A stretch of 64,000 nucleotides of DNA, from NCBI GenBank assembly GCA_001897525.1, contig MKTB01000003.1:124001-188000 (forward strand), written 5' to 3'. The notes below the pieces were generated by a model. It made no database searches. It worked only from the letters and a program-made list of their open reading frames with translations, and was not told where the DNA came from. The DNA comes from Bacteroidetes bacterium 43-16. Lineage in GTDB: Bacteria > Bacteroidota > Bacteroidia > Chitinophagales > Chitinophagaceae. This document shows positions 35,026 through 43,755 of this stretch, one piece after another. Numbering within the stretch: position 1 is the stretch's first letter; every line of letters begins with the position of its first letter. The position numbers and the translations under genes were made by a program.

Positions 35026-36387
35026 ATGAAGAAGATATTTTTGACCACAAGTATTGCAGTGATTAGCTTTTATGCAAAAGCTCAGACTCAGTATGCTGAT
35101 AAAATAATCGCTACCGTTGGTGGCAAGGTTATTTTACAGTCTGAAATTGGCAAGCAATACTTAGGAAAAATCGAGAGTGACAAGGTGGAACTGCCGGAAT
35201 ATGAGAAATGTGGTATGCTTCGCGATGCGATAGCAGCCAAAATCATGGTGGCCCAGGCAGACAGGGACAGCGTTTTGGTTACCAGCCAGGAAGTTGAATC
35301 TGCAGTAGACGATCAAATTTCAAGGATTCTGCTGTATGAGTTCCGGGGCGATAAAAATGCCATGGAACGTACGGTGGGTAAATCTATCTACCAGATCAAA
35401 GAAGAATACCGTGAACCCCTCCACGAACAACTGGTATATCGTAAGATGTATATGGAAGTCGTGAAGGATGTTGCCGTAACGCCAAAAGAGGTAGAAGCTT
35501 TTTATAACCAGATCCCGGAGGAGCAGAAAGTAAACATCCCGGCCTCTGTAGAGGTAGGAGAAATTGTACTGAAGCCGGAAGTAGATCCAGAGGTGGAGAA
35601 ATACACCCGGGAACGTGTAGAGGACATCAGGAAGCAAATCGTGGATGAAGGTCGCCCGTTTGAGACCATGGCGCAGATCTATTCTGAAGATGATGGGGCA
35701 CAGAATGGCGGAGAAATGAACCTGAACCGTAAAGACGGTAACTATGACAGCCGTTTTGTAGCCGCTGCTTTTAAATTACAACCCGGAGAGGTTTCCCCGG
35801 TGTTCCGTTCCAGCTTTGGCTATCACCTGGTGAAGATGCTGGAGCGTAACGGTGACGATGCCAAGATCAGGTATATCGTTATCATTCCTAAAAATACGGC
35901 TTCTGATTACGATAAAGCGATTGCTGTTTTAGACAGTGCCAGGAACCTGATGGTGGCTTCCAAGCTTTCTTTTGGTGAAGCACTGAATAAAGTGAGCAAC
36001 GATGACCGTTCCAAACAACAGGGAGGTATGGTACGTGATATGAATACCGGTAGCACGATCCTGAGTATGGATGGCATTACCAGCACTGACCTGGCTATGG
36101 AAGTGACCAATCTTGAGGTAGGTGAATACAGTAAACCTTATGTGTATGTGGATGAAATGGACCGTTCCCGTAAAGTAAGGATCATCTACCTGAAGTCTAA
36201 AACACCACCGCATAAGATGAACCTGAAAGATGATTATACAATGATCCAGAATGCGGCACTCCAGATGAAAAAAATGAATTTCCTCATGAGCTGGCTGTCA
36301 GAGAAGAAAGATGGGTATTACATCAAAATTGATCCTAATTATACCAATTCCTGTGAAGAGCTGAATATCTTTACAAAAAAGAAATAA
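35026..36387 (+). CDS. Periplasmic peptidyl-prolyl isomerase/chaperone, SurA-like
   Basis: 453 residues with a signal peptide (KKIFLTTSIAVISFYAKAQ). The SurA N-terminal helical domain (about 20-165; DKIIATVGGKVILQSEIGKQ) is followed by a parvulin (PPIC) domain (about 175-285; ETMAQIYSEDDGAQNGGEM, VAAAFKLQPGEVSPVFRSSFGYHLVKM) and a second, less typical parvulin-like part. SurA escorts unfolded outer-membrane proteins through the periplasm. In this window with its many beta-barrels the role fits. It ends at a strong terminator. Confidence 0.88.
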   Translation: MKKIFLTTSIAVISFYAKAQTQYADKIIATVGGKVILQSEIGKQYLGKIESDKVELPEYEKCGMLRDAIAAKIMVAQADRDSVLVTSQEVESAVDDQISRILLYEFRGDKNAMERTVGKSIYQIKEEYREPLHEQLVYRKMYMEVVKDVAVTPKEVEAFYNQIPEEQKVNIPASVEVGEIVLKPEVDPEVEKYTRERVEDIRKQIVDEGRPFETMAQIYSEDDGAQNGGEMNLNRKDGNYDSRFVAAAFKLQPGEVSPVFRSSFGYHLVKMLERNGDDAKIRYIVIIPKNTASDYDKAIAVLDSARNLMVASKLSFGEALNKVSNDDRSKQQGGMVRDMNTGSTILSMDGITSTDLAMEVTNLEVGEYSKPYVYVDEMDRSRKVRIIYLKSKTPPHKMNLKDDYTMIQNAALQMKKMNFLMSWLSEKKDGYYIKIDPNYTNSCEELNIFTKKK

Positions 36388-36411
36388 AGCTTAAATCCTG
36401 AACATAAATAT

Positions 36412-36449
36412 AATCCCGCCCCGTTAAACGGAGCGGGATTATTCTTTTT
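36412..36449 (+). terminator. Terminator of the SurA-like gene
   Basis: The stem aatcccgc / gcgggatt with inner ccg / cgg pairing is followed by attcttttt. Confidence 0.8.
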
Positions 36450-36511
36450 CACCAGTCTACAAAATATACAAAAAATCATATTATTAAAAAAACATATAAA
36501 TAAGTATTTAA

Positions 36512-36787
36512 ATTTCAGCAACCAAAATCCACAACTATGCATCAACAATTACTTCCCTGACGACACAGGCAAACTATACCGTTACCTTAAGAGTGGTTAA
36601 TGATTGTGGTGAAGATACCGTATCTACTGTGCTTACCGTAAATCCTGTTGCTATCCATGACCTGGACCTGGACAACAATACCTTGAGATTATTCCCGAAT
36701 CCGGGTAGCCATTCGGTACAACTGATCAACGAAAGTAATTTCAAAATGAAGCAGGTCTTCATAACGAATATCTTGGGGCAAACATAG
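36512..36787 (+). pseudogene. 3' remnant of a T9SS type A adhesin gene
   Basis: Between stops at 36509 and 36785 the frame reads like the end of a PKD-type domain (TTQANYTVTLRVVNDCGEDT) joined to the first half of a type A sorting domain (LRLFPNPGSHSVQL, FITNILGQT), then a premature stop. No start codon, promoter or signal peptide is present, and the usual last 40 residues of the sorting domain (GVY.L...) are missing. It is a broken gene fragment; the full-length relative is not in the window. The remaining sequence up to 36915 holds nothing I recognise. Confidence 0.7.
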
Positions 36788-36915
36788 GATGACGAAATAG
36801 TACTTTTTATACACCCTCTTACTCTTTTATTATTTTTTATCTGTAGCCCTCTATGCGATGCCTGGGTAAACATTCAATACTCAGGCGGTTTGTTTCACTT
36901 TTCCGATCACTTCTT

Positions 36916-37758
36916 TTAGTGAAACAGATCCAGTGCTGCTCCGTCAAAACTGGCAAAAACCATAGATGGATGACTATCCTGGTGATAGATATTCCCGGCT
37001 TGATCTATAGCGATCGCACCACAAAAACCATCATAGGGTTTCAGTTCTGCAAAGGTCTTTTCAAATGCGGCTTTTATCGCTTGCCCATCGGTGACCCGCG
37101 TTACGATCTTCGCAGCCACAGCACCGCTGACAATATCTTCTCCCACTCCGGTACAGCTTACCGCACAATATTCATTGGCATAATTTCCGGCTACGGTGGC
37201 AGAGTCCGAGATACGTCCCGGCAGCTCAAACCCCTTACCACCTGTGGAGGTAGCTGCGGCCAGCTTACCAGATTGATCTATAGCTACACAACCTACGGTA
37301 CCCAGCCCCGTAGCTTTTACCTTGGCTTCATACTCGGCACGGCGCTGCGGTATCTCTGTAGAAAAGGAGGCATAGCCATGCTGCCGGGCATAATTTGTCG
37401 CACCTTCCCCTCCCAGGATGCGGTCCTCCTCCTGCATCAAGGTATGAGCGACCAGTACCGGGTTTTTAACCTCTTCGATATTGATCACCCCACTCATCTT
37501 CTGGCTGCTCCCGTCCATGACGGCAGCACTCATTCTGATCTGCCCGTCACTTTGTATCTGGGAGCCGGTACCGGCATTAAATAAGGCATCATCCTCCAGC
37601 AAGCTACAGGCATAGACAACGGTCTCCAGCGCTGTATGCGCCTGCAGGTAGGCATATGCGGCTTTCACAATACGCTCCAAAGCCTGCTGCTTGGCTAATT
37701 TGGTTTCAGGAGAAGTGGAAGATTCTGAGAAAAAACCTCCATGTATGATCACTTTCAT
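36916..37758 (-). CDS. Isoaspartyl peptidase / L-asparaginase (plant-type, Ntn hydrolase)
   Basis: 280 residues, slightly short for the family (about 310). The precursor is cut in front of the nucleophile Thr154 (GLGTVGCVAI); the conserved stretches ALFNAGTGS, STGG (171-174), GRISDSATVAGNYA and VSCTGVGED surround the active site. Enzymes of this type split beta-aspartyl dipeptides. Next to cyanophycinase and with a cyanophycin synthetase 3 kb away, the natural substrate is probably beta-Asp-Arg, the product of cyanophycinase. A terminator lies between the two genes, so it may be read from its own or an attenuated transcript. Confidence 0.87.
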   Translation of the reverse strand: MKVIIHGGFFSESSTSPETKLAKQQALERIVKAAYAYLQAHTALETVVYACSLLEDDALFNAGTGSQIQSDGQIRMSAAVMDGSSQKMSGVINIEEVKNPVLVAHTLMQEEDRILGGEGATNYARQHGYASFSTEIPQRRAEYEAKVKATGLGTVGCVAIDQSGKLAAATSTGGKGFELPGRISDSATVAGNYANEYCAVSCTGVGEDIVSGAVAAKIVTRVTDGQAIKAAFEKTFAELKPYDGFCGAIAIDQAGNIYHQDSHPSMVFASFDGAALDLFH

Positions 37759-37776
37759 GTGCTGCTATTTTTTATA

Positions 37777-37801
37777 ATAAAAAGGCATCTCTAAAGATGC
37801 C
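37777..37801 (-). terminator. Terminator between cphB and the isoaspartyl peptidase gene
   Basis: The stem ggcatct / agatgcc with a 4-base loop is followed on the minus strand by tttttatta. It lies directly behind the cyanophycinase stop. Confidence 0.75.
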
Positions 37802-37825
37802 AAAGTACTGTTGTTTTTATCCGGA

Positions 37826-38731
37826 TCAGTCGTCATTATCGGCAACAAAATTACCGATCCTGGTGTACTGGGAATTATGAATTTCCAGGTCCCTGGATTC
37901 TAAATCATAAGTATCATACATACTGATCACATGCGTCACTAAATGATTTATGGAGATTGGCTCTCCCAATGCTACAGTGGTAAGATTGGTATCTTTAATC
38001 GCATTACCATCTACCAGTATCACCAGTCCCGACCCTATAGCTTCCAGCTTTTTATTGTTCTTGATCAGCAGCCCGGTATCTTCTCCCAGGCCTACGCCCA
38101 ATACCCAGGGATTGCCTACAACTGCCTGGAACAACCTGCCGATGCGCCCTCTTTCTACAAAATGGGTATCAATGATCACATTGGGGATGAGGCCGAGGCC
38201 ACCGGTCATTTTCACTTCCCCTTTCAACATGGCTTCCGAGCTGGAACCCTGGTAGATCATATTCTCCGAAGCTGCAGCAGCACCTGCTGAGGTACCGGCA
38301 TACAGGAATTCTTCATTTTGATATTTATCCAGCAAAAGCTTGTGAAATGCCGTTCCACCGATGATAGAGGTCAGCCGGAGCTGATCGCCACCGGTAAAGA
38401 ACACCACATCTGCCGCCCTCAAACGCTCTACCACCTCAGGGTCATTCGCATCTGTCCGGGTAGCAATATGCAGTACGCCTACATTTTTGGCATCGAGGAA
38501 GGAGAAGGCTTTGACATACTCTTCGCCAACTATATCCGGTATCTGCGATGCAGTGGGTATGATTTCTATTCTTGATGCTGCCCCCAGTCGGGATTCAACA
38601 ATGATCCTTTTTAAAATCCCTTTTTCAAAGAAATTGAGATTATTGGAGACTTCCTGATCATAAGCAGACTCTGTAAAACTTCCTTTATTAATCGCGCCAC
38701 CTACGATGGCTAACTTTCCTTTTACTTCCAT
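37826..38731 (-). CDS. cphB: Cyanophycinase
   Basis: 301 residues, no signal peptide, hence cytoplasmic. It is a family S51 serine peptidase: nucleophile Ser148 in AGTSAGAAAAS, the FTGGDQ motif (112-117), and GGLGLIPNVIIDTHFVERGRIGRL, typical of cyanophycinase. The enzyme cuts the Asp-Arg polymer cyanophycin into beta-Asp-Arg dipeptides. The following gene can split the dipeptide and the synthetase lies at 40948 on the other strand. The start MEVKGKLAIVGGA fits the family. Confidence 0.93.
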   Translation of the reverse strand: MEVKGKLAIVGGAINKGSFTESAYDQEVSNNLNFFEKGILKRIIVESRLGAASRIEIIPTASQIPDIVGEEYVKAFSFLDAKNVGVLHIATRTDANDPEVVERLRAADVVFFTGGDQLRLTSIIGGTAFHKLLLDKYQNEEFLYAGTSAGAAAASENMIYQGSSSEAMLKGEVKMTGGLGLIPNVIIDTHFVERGRIGRLFQAVVGNPWVLGVGLGEDTGLLIKNNKKLEAIGSGLVILVDGNAIKDTNLTTVALGEPISINHLVTHVISMYDTYDLESRDLEIHNSQYTRIGNFVADNDD

Positions 38732-38883
38732 TAATTTCTTGGAAATTGGTTAATGTCAGACAAATGTATAAAAAAATAGTTAGCGGCTCTTAGAAAAACC
38801 AGCTCATTTTCCCTAATTAACCAACTATTTGTAACTGATCTTATGTCTTATTTATTTATTCATTACCCTTAACAACACATCAC

Positions 38884-40704
38884 ATGAAGCTTAAATACTT
38901 TATTTGCCTGCTCCTGCTTACAGGCTTATGCTCTGCCCGCATCAATGCCGCCACACAAATAAACACGCCCACCGTAAGTGGCACCTGGACGCTCGAAGGT
39001 TCTCCTTACTATATCCATAACAACATTAATATTCCACAGAACAGCACACTTACGATAAAAGCCGGTGTTGAAGTGGTATTCATGGGACATTACGGGCTCA
39101 GCACTTATGGCAGCCTGTCTGCGAGAGGCAATGAGAAGCAAAAGATCATCTTCCGGAGTAATGATACCACTGGCTGGTCTGACCTCTACAGCACGGCCGG
39201 TGGCTGGCAGGGTATCACCCTTGAAAACACTGGCCAGACCGATTTCTCTATCCCTACCTTTGAATATTGCATCTTCAGGGATATGAAAAAAAGCCAGAGC
39301 TACGGCTTATTTGTGAGCACTACTCCCCTGTTTTATATCAATGAATGCGAATTCTATCATAACATTACTGATGGCATCTTAATTCACCTGTATAATAATA
39401 TTGCGCCCTCTCCTACCAAGCTTAAGTTTACCAATTGTATCATCCGCGATAACATCACAGGCATAGGTATGTTCACTTTGTATAAAGACAGTGTTTATGT
39501 CCAGAATAATAAATTTTACAACAATAACGTGAATTTTGGCTTCGGGCTGTTCAATAATGCTTCTACGAATGACATGAGCAATAACTTCCTGCTTTTTGAC
39601 AACAATGAATTATATAATAATACCACGAGTGAACTGGGTGGAGGTATTGTTAACTGTACCCAGGGAGGCAAAGCCAAAATATCCAACAACTATATTCACC
39701 ATAATACCACAAAAAAGAACGGGGCGATATTCCTGCAATCTAAGTCCTCTCTGGTGGAAAACAACCTGGTGATCAACAACAAGCAGGTACTTGAAGGTAT
39801 CTATTGCGGCATAAGTGATGGCGGTGCAGGTATCCAGCTATTGGGCCAGAACCTGGATAATGAAGTTCCGGGACGGAATACGCATATTGTGCGGAATAAT
39901 ATTGTTGCCAATAACCACTCTGCCGTAGGCGGGGCCGGAATCTGGGTGCAACATTGCCAGGCTACCGTAGTGAACAATACTTTTATCAACAATACCAGTA
40001 AAAACTTTGGAGCAGCAATGAAAAGCGGGGGCACTTACTGTAAAATCCGCATGCACAATAATATTATTTTTGGCAACAAATTAATAGATCTTCCTAACGA
40101 TACGGCATATAATAACTTCCAGTGTATCGCTGCGCTTTTAGAGTTTTCTAACAACCTGATTGACTACCATCCGAACACGACTTTCTTACCGGCAAATGTC
40201 CTGGGACTTGCCAGTAACATTTATGATCATAATATAGCATTGATCGCCTCCACAGCAGGAGCAGGAGTCAGCTATGATGCCACTAATGCCAACTTCAGCT
40301 TAGCAGCCAATGCCCTCAATTGTATCAACCGGGGCAATACCAATGCGCCGGATCATGGTACATTGGACTTTTACGGCAACCAACGTGTTACCGGTTCCGG
40401 CATTGATATAGGAGCAGTTGAATTCCAGGGTGCTACTACCGGCATCCGCAATCCGGGAGCTGATGAGCTGGTCCAGGTGTTCCCTACCCTAAGCACAGGT
40501 TCTGTCACGATCCGTAACCTGTCCCCTAAAGCCATTAGTCAAATAAGCTTGCTGGATCTTTCAGGAAGGATACTGAATACCTTCAATACTAACTTTTCGG
40601 GCACCTATACGCTCCAGATGGGGCAATACCCGGATGCTACCTACCTCATGGGTATAGCAACAGAAGCCGGGACTGTTTACAAAAAAATAGTTCTGAAAAG
40701 ATAA
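38884..40704 (+). CDS. Secreted right-handed beta-helix protein with T9SS type A C-terminus
   Basis: 606 residues. Signal peptide (KLKYFICLLLLTGLCSARINA). About 100-480 consists of short repeats rich in N and I of the parallel beta-helix type (NNNLVINN-like turns; NNKFYNNNVNFG, RNNIVANNHS, VVNNTFINNTS). The C-terminal 80 residues (VQVFPTLSTGSVTIRNL, ISLLDLSGRILNTF, YPDATYLMGI) form a type A sorting domain for T9SS. Beta-helix proteins often bind or cut polysaccharides, but no lyase active site is recognised. It sits between cphB and cphA without an obvious link to either. Confidence 0.83.
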   Translation: MKLKYFICLLLLTGLCSARINAATQINTPTVSGTWTLEGSPYYIHNNINIPQNSTLTIKAGVEVVFMGHYGLSTYGSLSARGNEKQKIIFRSNDTTGWSDLYSTAGGWQGITLENTGQTDFSIPTFEYCIFRDMKKSQSYGLFVSTTPLFYINECEFYHNITDGILIHLYNNIAPSPTKLKFTNCIIRDNITGIGMFTLYKDSVYVQNNKFYNNNVNFGFGLFNNASTNDMSNNFLLFDNNELYNNTTSELGGGIVNCTQGGKAKISNNYIHHNTTKKNGAIFLQSKSSLVENNLVINNKQVLEGIYCGISDGGAGIQLLGQNLDNEVPGRNTHIVRNNIVANNHSAVGGAGIWVQHCQATVVNNTFINNTSKNFGAAMKSGGTYCKIRMHNNIIFGNKLIDLPNDTAYNNFQCIAALLEFSNNLIDYHPNTTFLPANVLGLASNIYDHNIALIASTAGAGVSYDATNANFSLAANALNCINRGNTNAPDHGTLDFYGNQRVTGSGIDIGAVEFQGATTGIRNPGADELVQVFPTLSTGSVTIRNLSPKAISQISLLDLSGRILNTFNTNFSGTYTLQMGQYPDATYLMGIATEAGTVYKKIVLKR

Positions 40705-40719
40705 GTACTCTTGCAAATA

Positions 40720-40765
40720 CATACAGCACAGGCCTCTTTAAATTTAAAGGGGCCTCTACTGTATG
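40720..40765 (+). terminator. Possible terminator of the beta-helix gene
   Basis: A long hairpin (catacag ... aggcctctttaa-attt-... ctgtatg, one G-U pair in the inner stem) lies 16 bp behind the stop. There is no clear T-run, so it may act only as an mRNA 3' end. Confidence 0.45.
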
Positions 40766-40858
40766 TGCAGAATATAAATAATCAATTGCTTTTGAACATA
40801 TTAGCCTTTACCTTGCATACTTTCACCTGATTGCAATCGCTCTATACAAATAAAAAAA

Positions 40859-40882
40859 CGGTCAATATGTTGATATTAACCG
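40859..40882. promoter_or_regulatory. Inverted repeat in front of cphA
   Basis: The near-palindrome cggtcaatat-gttg-atattaaccg, with one mismatch, lies 66 bp before cphA. It could be an operator. Read on the minus strand it is followed by seven T and could also be a terminator for an antisense transcript. Confidence 0.4.
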
Positions 40883-40947
40883 TACAGTTATTTAAATTGT
40901 AACAGAATTGCTATTCACCTAATTATAAAACAATTTCAAAGGATACT

Positions 40948-43572
40948 ATGAAAATTCTTAAAATTCAGGCGTTGAGGGGTCCAAATATCTGGAGCGTACG
41001 CAGAAAGAAGCTCATACAAATGCGGCTAGACCTGGAAGAGATGGAGCAACAGCCTACTAATCTGATTCCTGGATTTAGAGAACGTATTGAACAATTAATT
41101 CCAACGATGTACAGCCACAGGTGCTCCGAAGGTGTAGAAGGCGGCTTCTTTTCCCGTGTAGAAACTGGCACCTGGATGGGACACGTGATCGAGCATATTG
41201 CCCTGGAGATACAGACCCTGGCCGGTATGGATACGGGGTTTGGCCGTACCCGTCAAACCAAGACTGACGGTATTTATAATGTTGTATTCAGCTATGTAGA
41301 AGAAGAAGTGGGCCTCTATGCCGCAGAAAGTGCCGTGCGTATTGCCGAAGCGCTCATCGCAGGCTCGGAGTATGACATTGATGCAGATGTGCAGGAGATG
41401 CGCCGCATAAGAGAAAAGGTAAGACTGGGCCCCAGTACGGCAAGTATTGTAGACGAGGCCGTGTCCAGGGATATCCCCTGGATCCGTTTAGGCACTAACT
41501 CCCTGATCCAACTAGGCTATGGGGTTAACCAGATGCGCTTCCAGGCCACGATTACCTGCAAGACCAGCAATATAGCGGTAGATATCGCCTGCAACAAGGA
41601 AGAAACGAAGCGCCTGCTGGACATGAGTTCTATACCGGTGGCCAAAGGCAGCATCTGCGTGGATGAAGAAAGCTTAAGCAACACGATTGAAAAAATAGGT
41701 TTCCCGATCGTTATTAAACCACTGGACGGAAATCACGGGAAAGGTGCTTCCATCAATGTTCAGAATATGGAAGATGCGATCTCCGGCCTGGCACATGCCC
41801 AGCAATACAGTCGCCGGGTGATCGTGGAAAAATTCATTACCGGGCATGACTTCCGTGTCCTGGTGATCGACAACAGGCTGGTGGCTGCTGCACGCAGGGA
41901 ACCGGCACACGTGGTAGGCGACGGCGTACAAACGGTACAGCAATTAATTGATGAAACGAACCTGGACCCGAGAAGAGGTTATGGTCATGAAAAAGTACTT
42001 ACGGAAATTACCGTAGACCGCGATACCATAGATATCCTGGCCAAGAAACAATATACCCTGGATACCGTGATCGAGCGAGGGGAAATACTGCACCTGAAAT
42101 CAACGGCTAATCTAAGTACCGGCGGCACCTCTGTAGATGTAACAGAGATGATGCATCCTGAAAATATTTTCCTATGCGAGCGTATTTCGCGTGTGATCGG
42201 GCTGGATGTTTGCGGTATTGATATTATGGCGCAGAACCTCACGGCACCCTTAAAAGAAAGTGGTGGCGTGATCCTGGAAGTCAATGCAGCACCAGGCTTC
42301 CGCATGCACCTGGCACCGGCCGAAGGCCTGCCCAGGAACGTTGCAGCCCCGGTGATCGATATGCTTTATCCTCCCGGTAAGCCCAGTCGCATACCTATTA
42401 TAGCCGTTACCGGAACCAACGGAAAAACTACCACCACAAGGCTTCTGGCACACATTGTCAAGAACTGTGGTTACCGGGTAGGCTTCACGACCTCTGATGG
42501 TATCTATGTGCAAAACCACATGATGGAGAAAGGTGATACCACCGGGCCGATGAGTGCAGAATATATCTTAAAAGATCCTACCGTAGAATTTGCTGTTTTA
42601 GAAACGGCAAGAGGCGGTATCCTCAGGGCAGGATTAGGTTTCAGCCGTTGTGACATTGGTGTAATCACCAATTTACAGGGCGACCACCTGGGCATTGCAG
42701 ATATAGACACGATCAAAGACCTAGCCAATGTAAAAATGGTTGTGGCCCGCAGCATCAAAAAAGACGGCTGGGCGGTGATCAATGCAGATTGTGAGGCCAG
42801 CGTAAAAGCGGCGCGCGAACTGGATTGTAATATTGCCTACTTCAGCATGGACGAAGACAGTCCTAATGCGCGCAAGTTTTCTAAAGAAGGAAAGATAGTA
42901 GCTGTTTATGAAAATGGCTTTGTTACCATTAAAAAAGGCTCCTGGAAAATACGTATCGAGAAGGTCAACCTTGTTCCCCTCACTATGGGCGGAAAAGCAA
43001 AGTTCATGATCGCAAACGTATTGGCCGCAGCACTGGCAGCTTATCTCTGGGGCTTCAAAACAGAAGACATCAGCTTATCCCTGCAGACCTTTATCCCGGG
43101 TGCAGCGCAGACCCCGGGCCGTATGAATATCTTTGAGTTCCGGAAATTTAAAGTATTGATCGACTTTGCCCATAACCCGGCAGGTTACCTCGGTATTGAA
43201 GAGTTCATGTCTACCATCGACTCTCCGCGTAAGATCGGTATTATTGCCGGTGTAGGTGACAGGAGGGATGAAGACATTATTGAATGTGCGACTATTGCCG
43301 CCCGGATGTTTGACCATATCATTATCCGTAATGAGAAGCACCTGAGGGGAAGAGAAGAAGAAGAGATCCTGGCACTGCTTTTACAAGGCATCCAATCGGT
43401 AGATAAAACGGTGACCTGGGAGGCAATTCCTAAAGAAACAGATGCCCTGAAGCATGCGATCAGCATTGCGGAAGAGCATGCCTTCATTGTTGCGCTGAGC
43501 GATGTGATCTCTAATGCCATACACATTGTACAGTCTTACCTGGATAAGGAGAATGAGCTTTCTTTAGCTTAA
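40948..43572 (+). CDS. cphA: Cyanophycin synthetase
   Basis: 874 residues, the usual size for CphA1. The N-terminal domain (about 1-160; LRGPNIWSVRRKKLIQMRLD is the family start) is followed by an ATP-grasp domain (about 215-470; FPIVIKPLDGNHGKGA, ILEVNAAPGFRMH) and a Mur-ligase-like domain with the P-loop GTNGKTT (489-495) and DFAHNPAGY. The ATP-grasp half adds aspartate to the backbone and the Mur half adds arginine to each side chain, giving the storage polymer multi-L-arginyl-poly-L-aspartate. The breakdown genes cphB and the isoaspartyl peptidase lie on the other strand nearby. It ends in a strong terminator. Confidence 0.96.
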   Translation: MKILKIQALRGPNIWSVRRKKLIQMRLDLEEMEQQPTNLIPGFRERIEQLIPTMYSHRCSEGVEGGFFSRVETGTWMGHVIEHIALEIQTLAGMDTGFGRTRQTKTDGIYNVVFSYVEEEVGLYAAESAVRIAEALIAGSEYDIDADVQEMRRIREKVRLGPSTASIVDEAVSRDIPWIRLGTNSLIQLGYGVNQMRFQATITCKTSNIAVDIACNKEETKRLLDMSSIPVAKGSICVDEESLSNTIEKIGFPIVIKPLDGNHGKGASINVQNMEDAISGLAHAQQYSRRVIVEKFITGHDFRVLVIDNRLVAAARREPAHVVGDGVQTVQQLIDETNLDPRRGYGHEKVLTEITVDRDTIDILAKKQYTLDTVIERGEILHLKSTANLSTGGTSVDVTEMMHPENIFLCERISRVIGLDVCGIDIMAQNLTAPLKESGGVILEVNAAPGFRMHLAPAEGLPRNVAAPVIDMLYPPGKPSRIPIIAVTGTNGKTTTTRLLAHIVKNCGYRVGFTTSDGIYVQNHMMEKGDTTGPMSAEYILKDPTVEFAVLETARGGILRAGLGFSRCDIGVITNLQGDHLGIADIDTIKDLANVKMVVARSIKKDGWAVINADCEASVKAARELDCNIAYFSMDEDSPNARKFSKEGKIVAVYENGFVTIKKGSWKIRIEKVNLVPLTMGGKAKFMIANVLAAALAAYLWGFKTEDISLSLQTFIPGAAQTPGRMNIFEFRKFKVLIDFAHNPAGYLGIEEFMSTIDSPRKIGIIAGVGDRRDEDIIECATIAARMFDHIIIRNEKHLRGREEEEILALLLQGIQSVDKTVTWEAIPKETDALKHAISIAEEHAFIVALSDVISNAIHIVQSYLDKENELSLA

Positions 43573-43612
43573 GTGGCAAAACGCAGATTAGATAATTTAT
43601 CAATTGTTACCT

Positions 43613-43662
43613 TAAATTCTTGTCCATAGAGCCCAGGCAAAATGGACAAGAATTTAATTTTT
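43613..43662 (+). terminator. Terminator of cphA
   Basis: The 15-bp perfect stem taaattcttgtccat / atggacaagaattta with a 14-base loop is followed by attttt. Confidence 0.85.
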
Positions 43663-43691
43663 ATGGGCCTGTTTTTCTTAAAACCTGTATC

Positions 43692-43729
43692 CCTGTTTAA
43701 ACAGGTTTGGATTTAAGGGCTTACTTTTG
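43692..43729 (+). promoter_or_regulatory. crcB promoter with palindromic operator candidate
   Basis: The perfect 14-bp palindrome CCTGTTTAAACAGG (43692-43705) covers the place of the -33 box of the -7 element TACTTTTG (43722-43729). No typical fluoride riboswitch was recognised in the leader, so control by a DNA-binding protein is possible. Confidence 0.5.
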
Positions 43730-43755
43730 ACGCATCAATCGCTAAATGTCCTGAA

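Noticed and set aside
43573-43755. Fluoride riboswitch before crcB
   Set aside because: The region holds the cphA terminator and a palindrome but I could not find the conserved riboswitch core sequences. A covariance-model search would decide.
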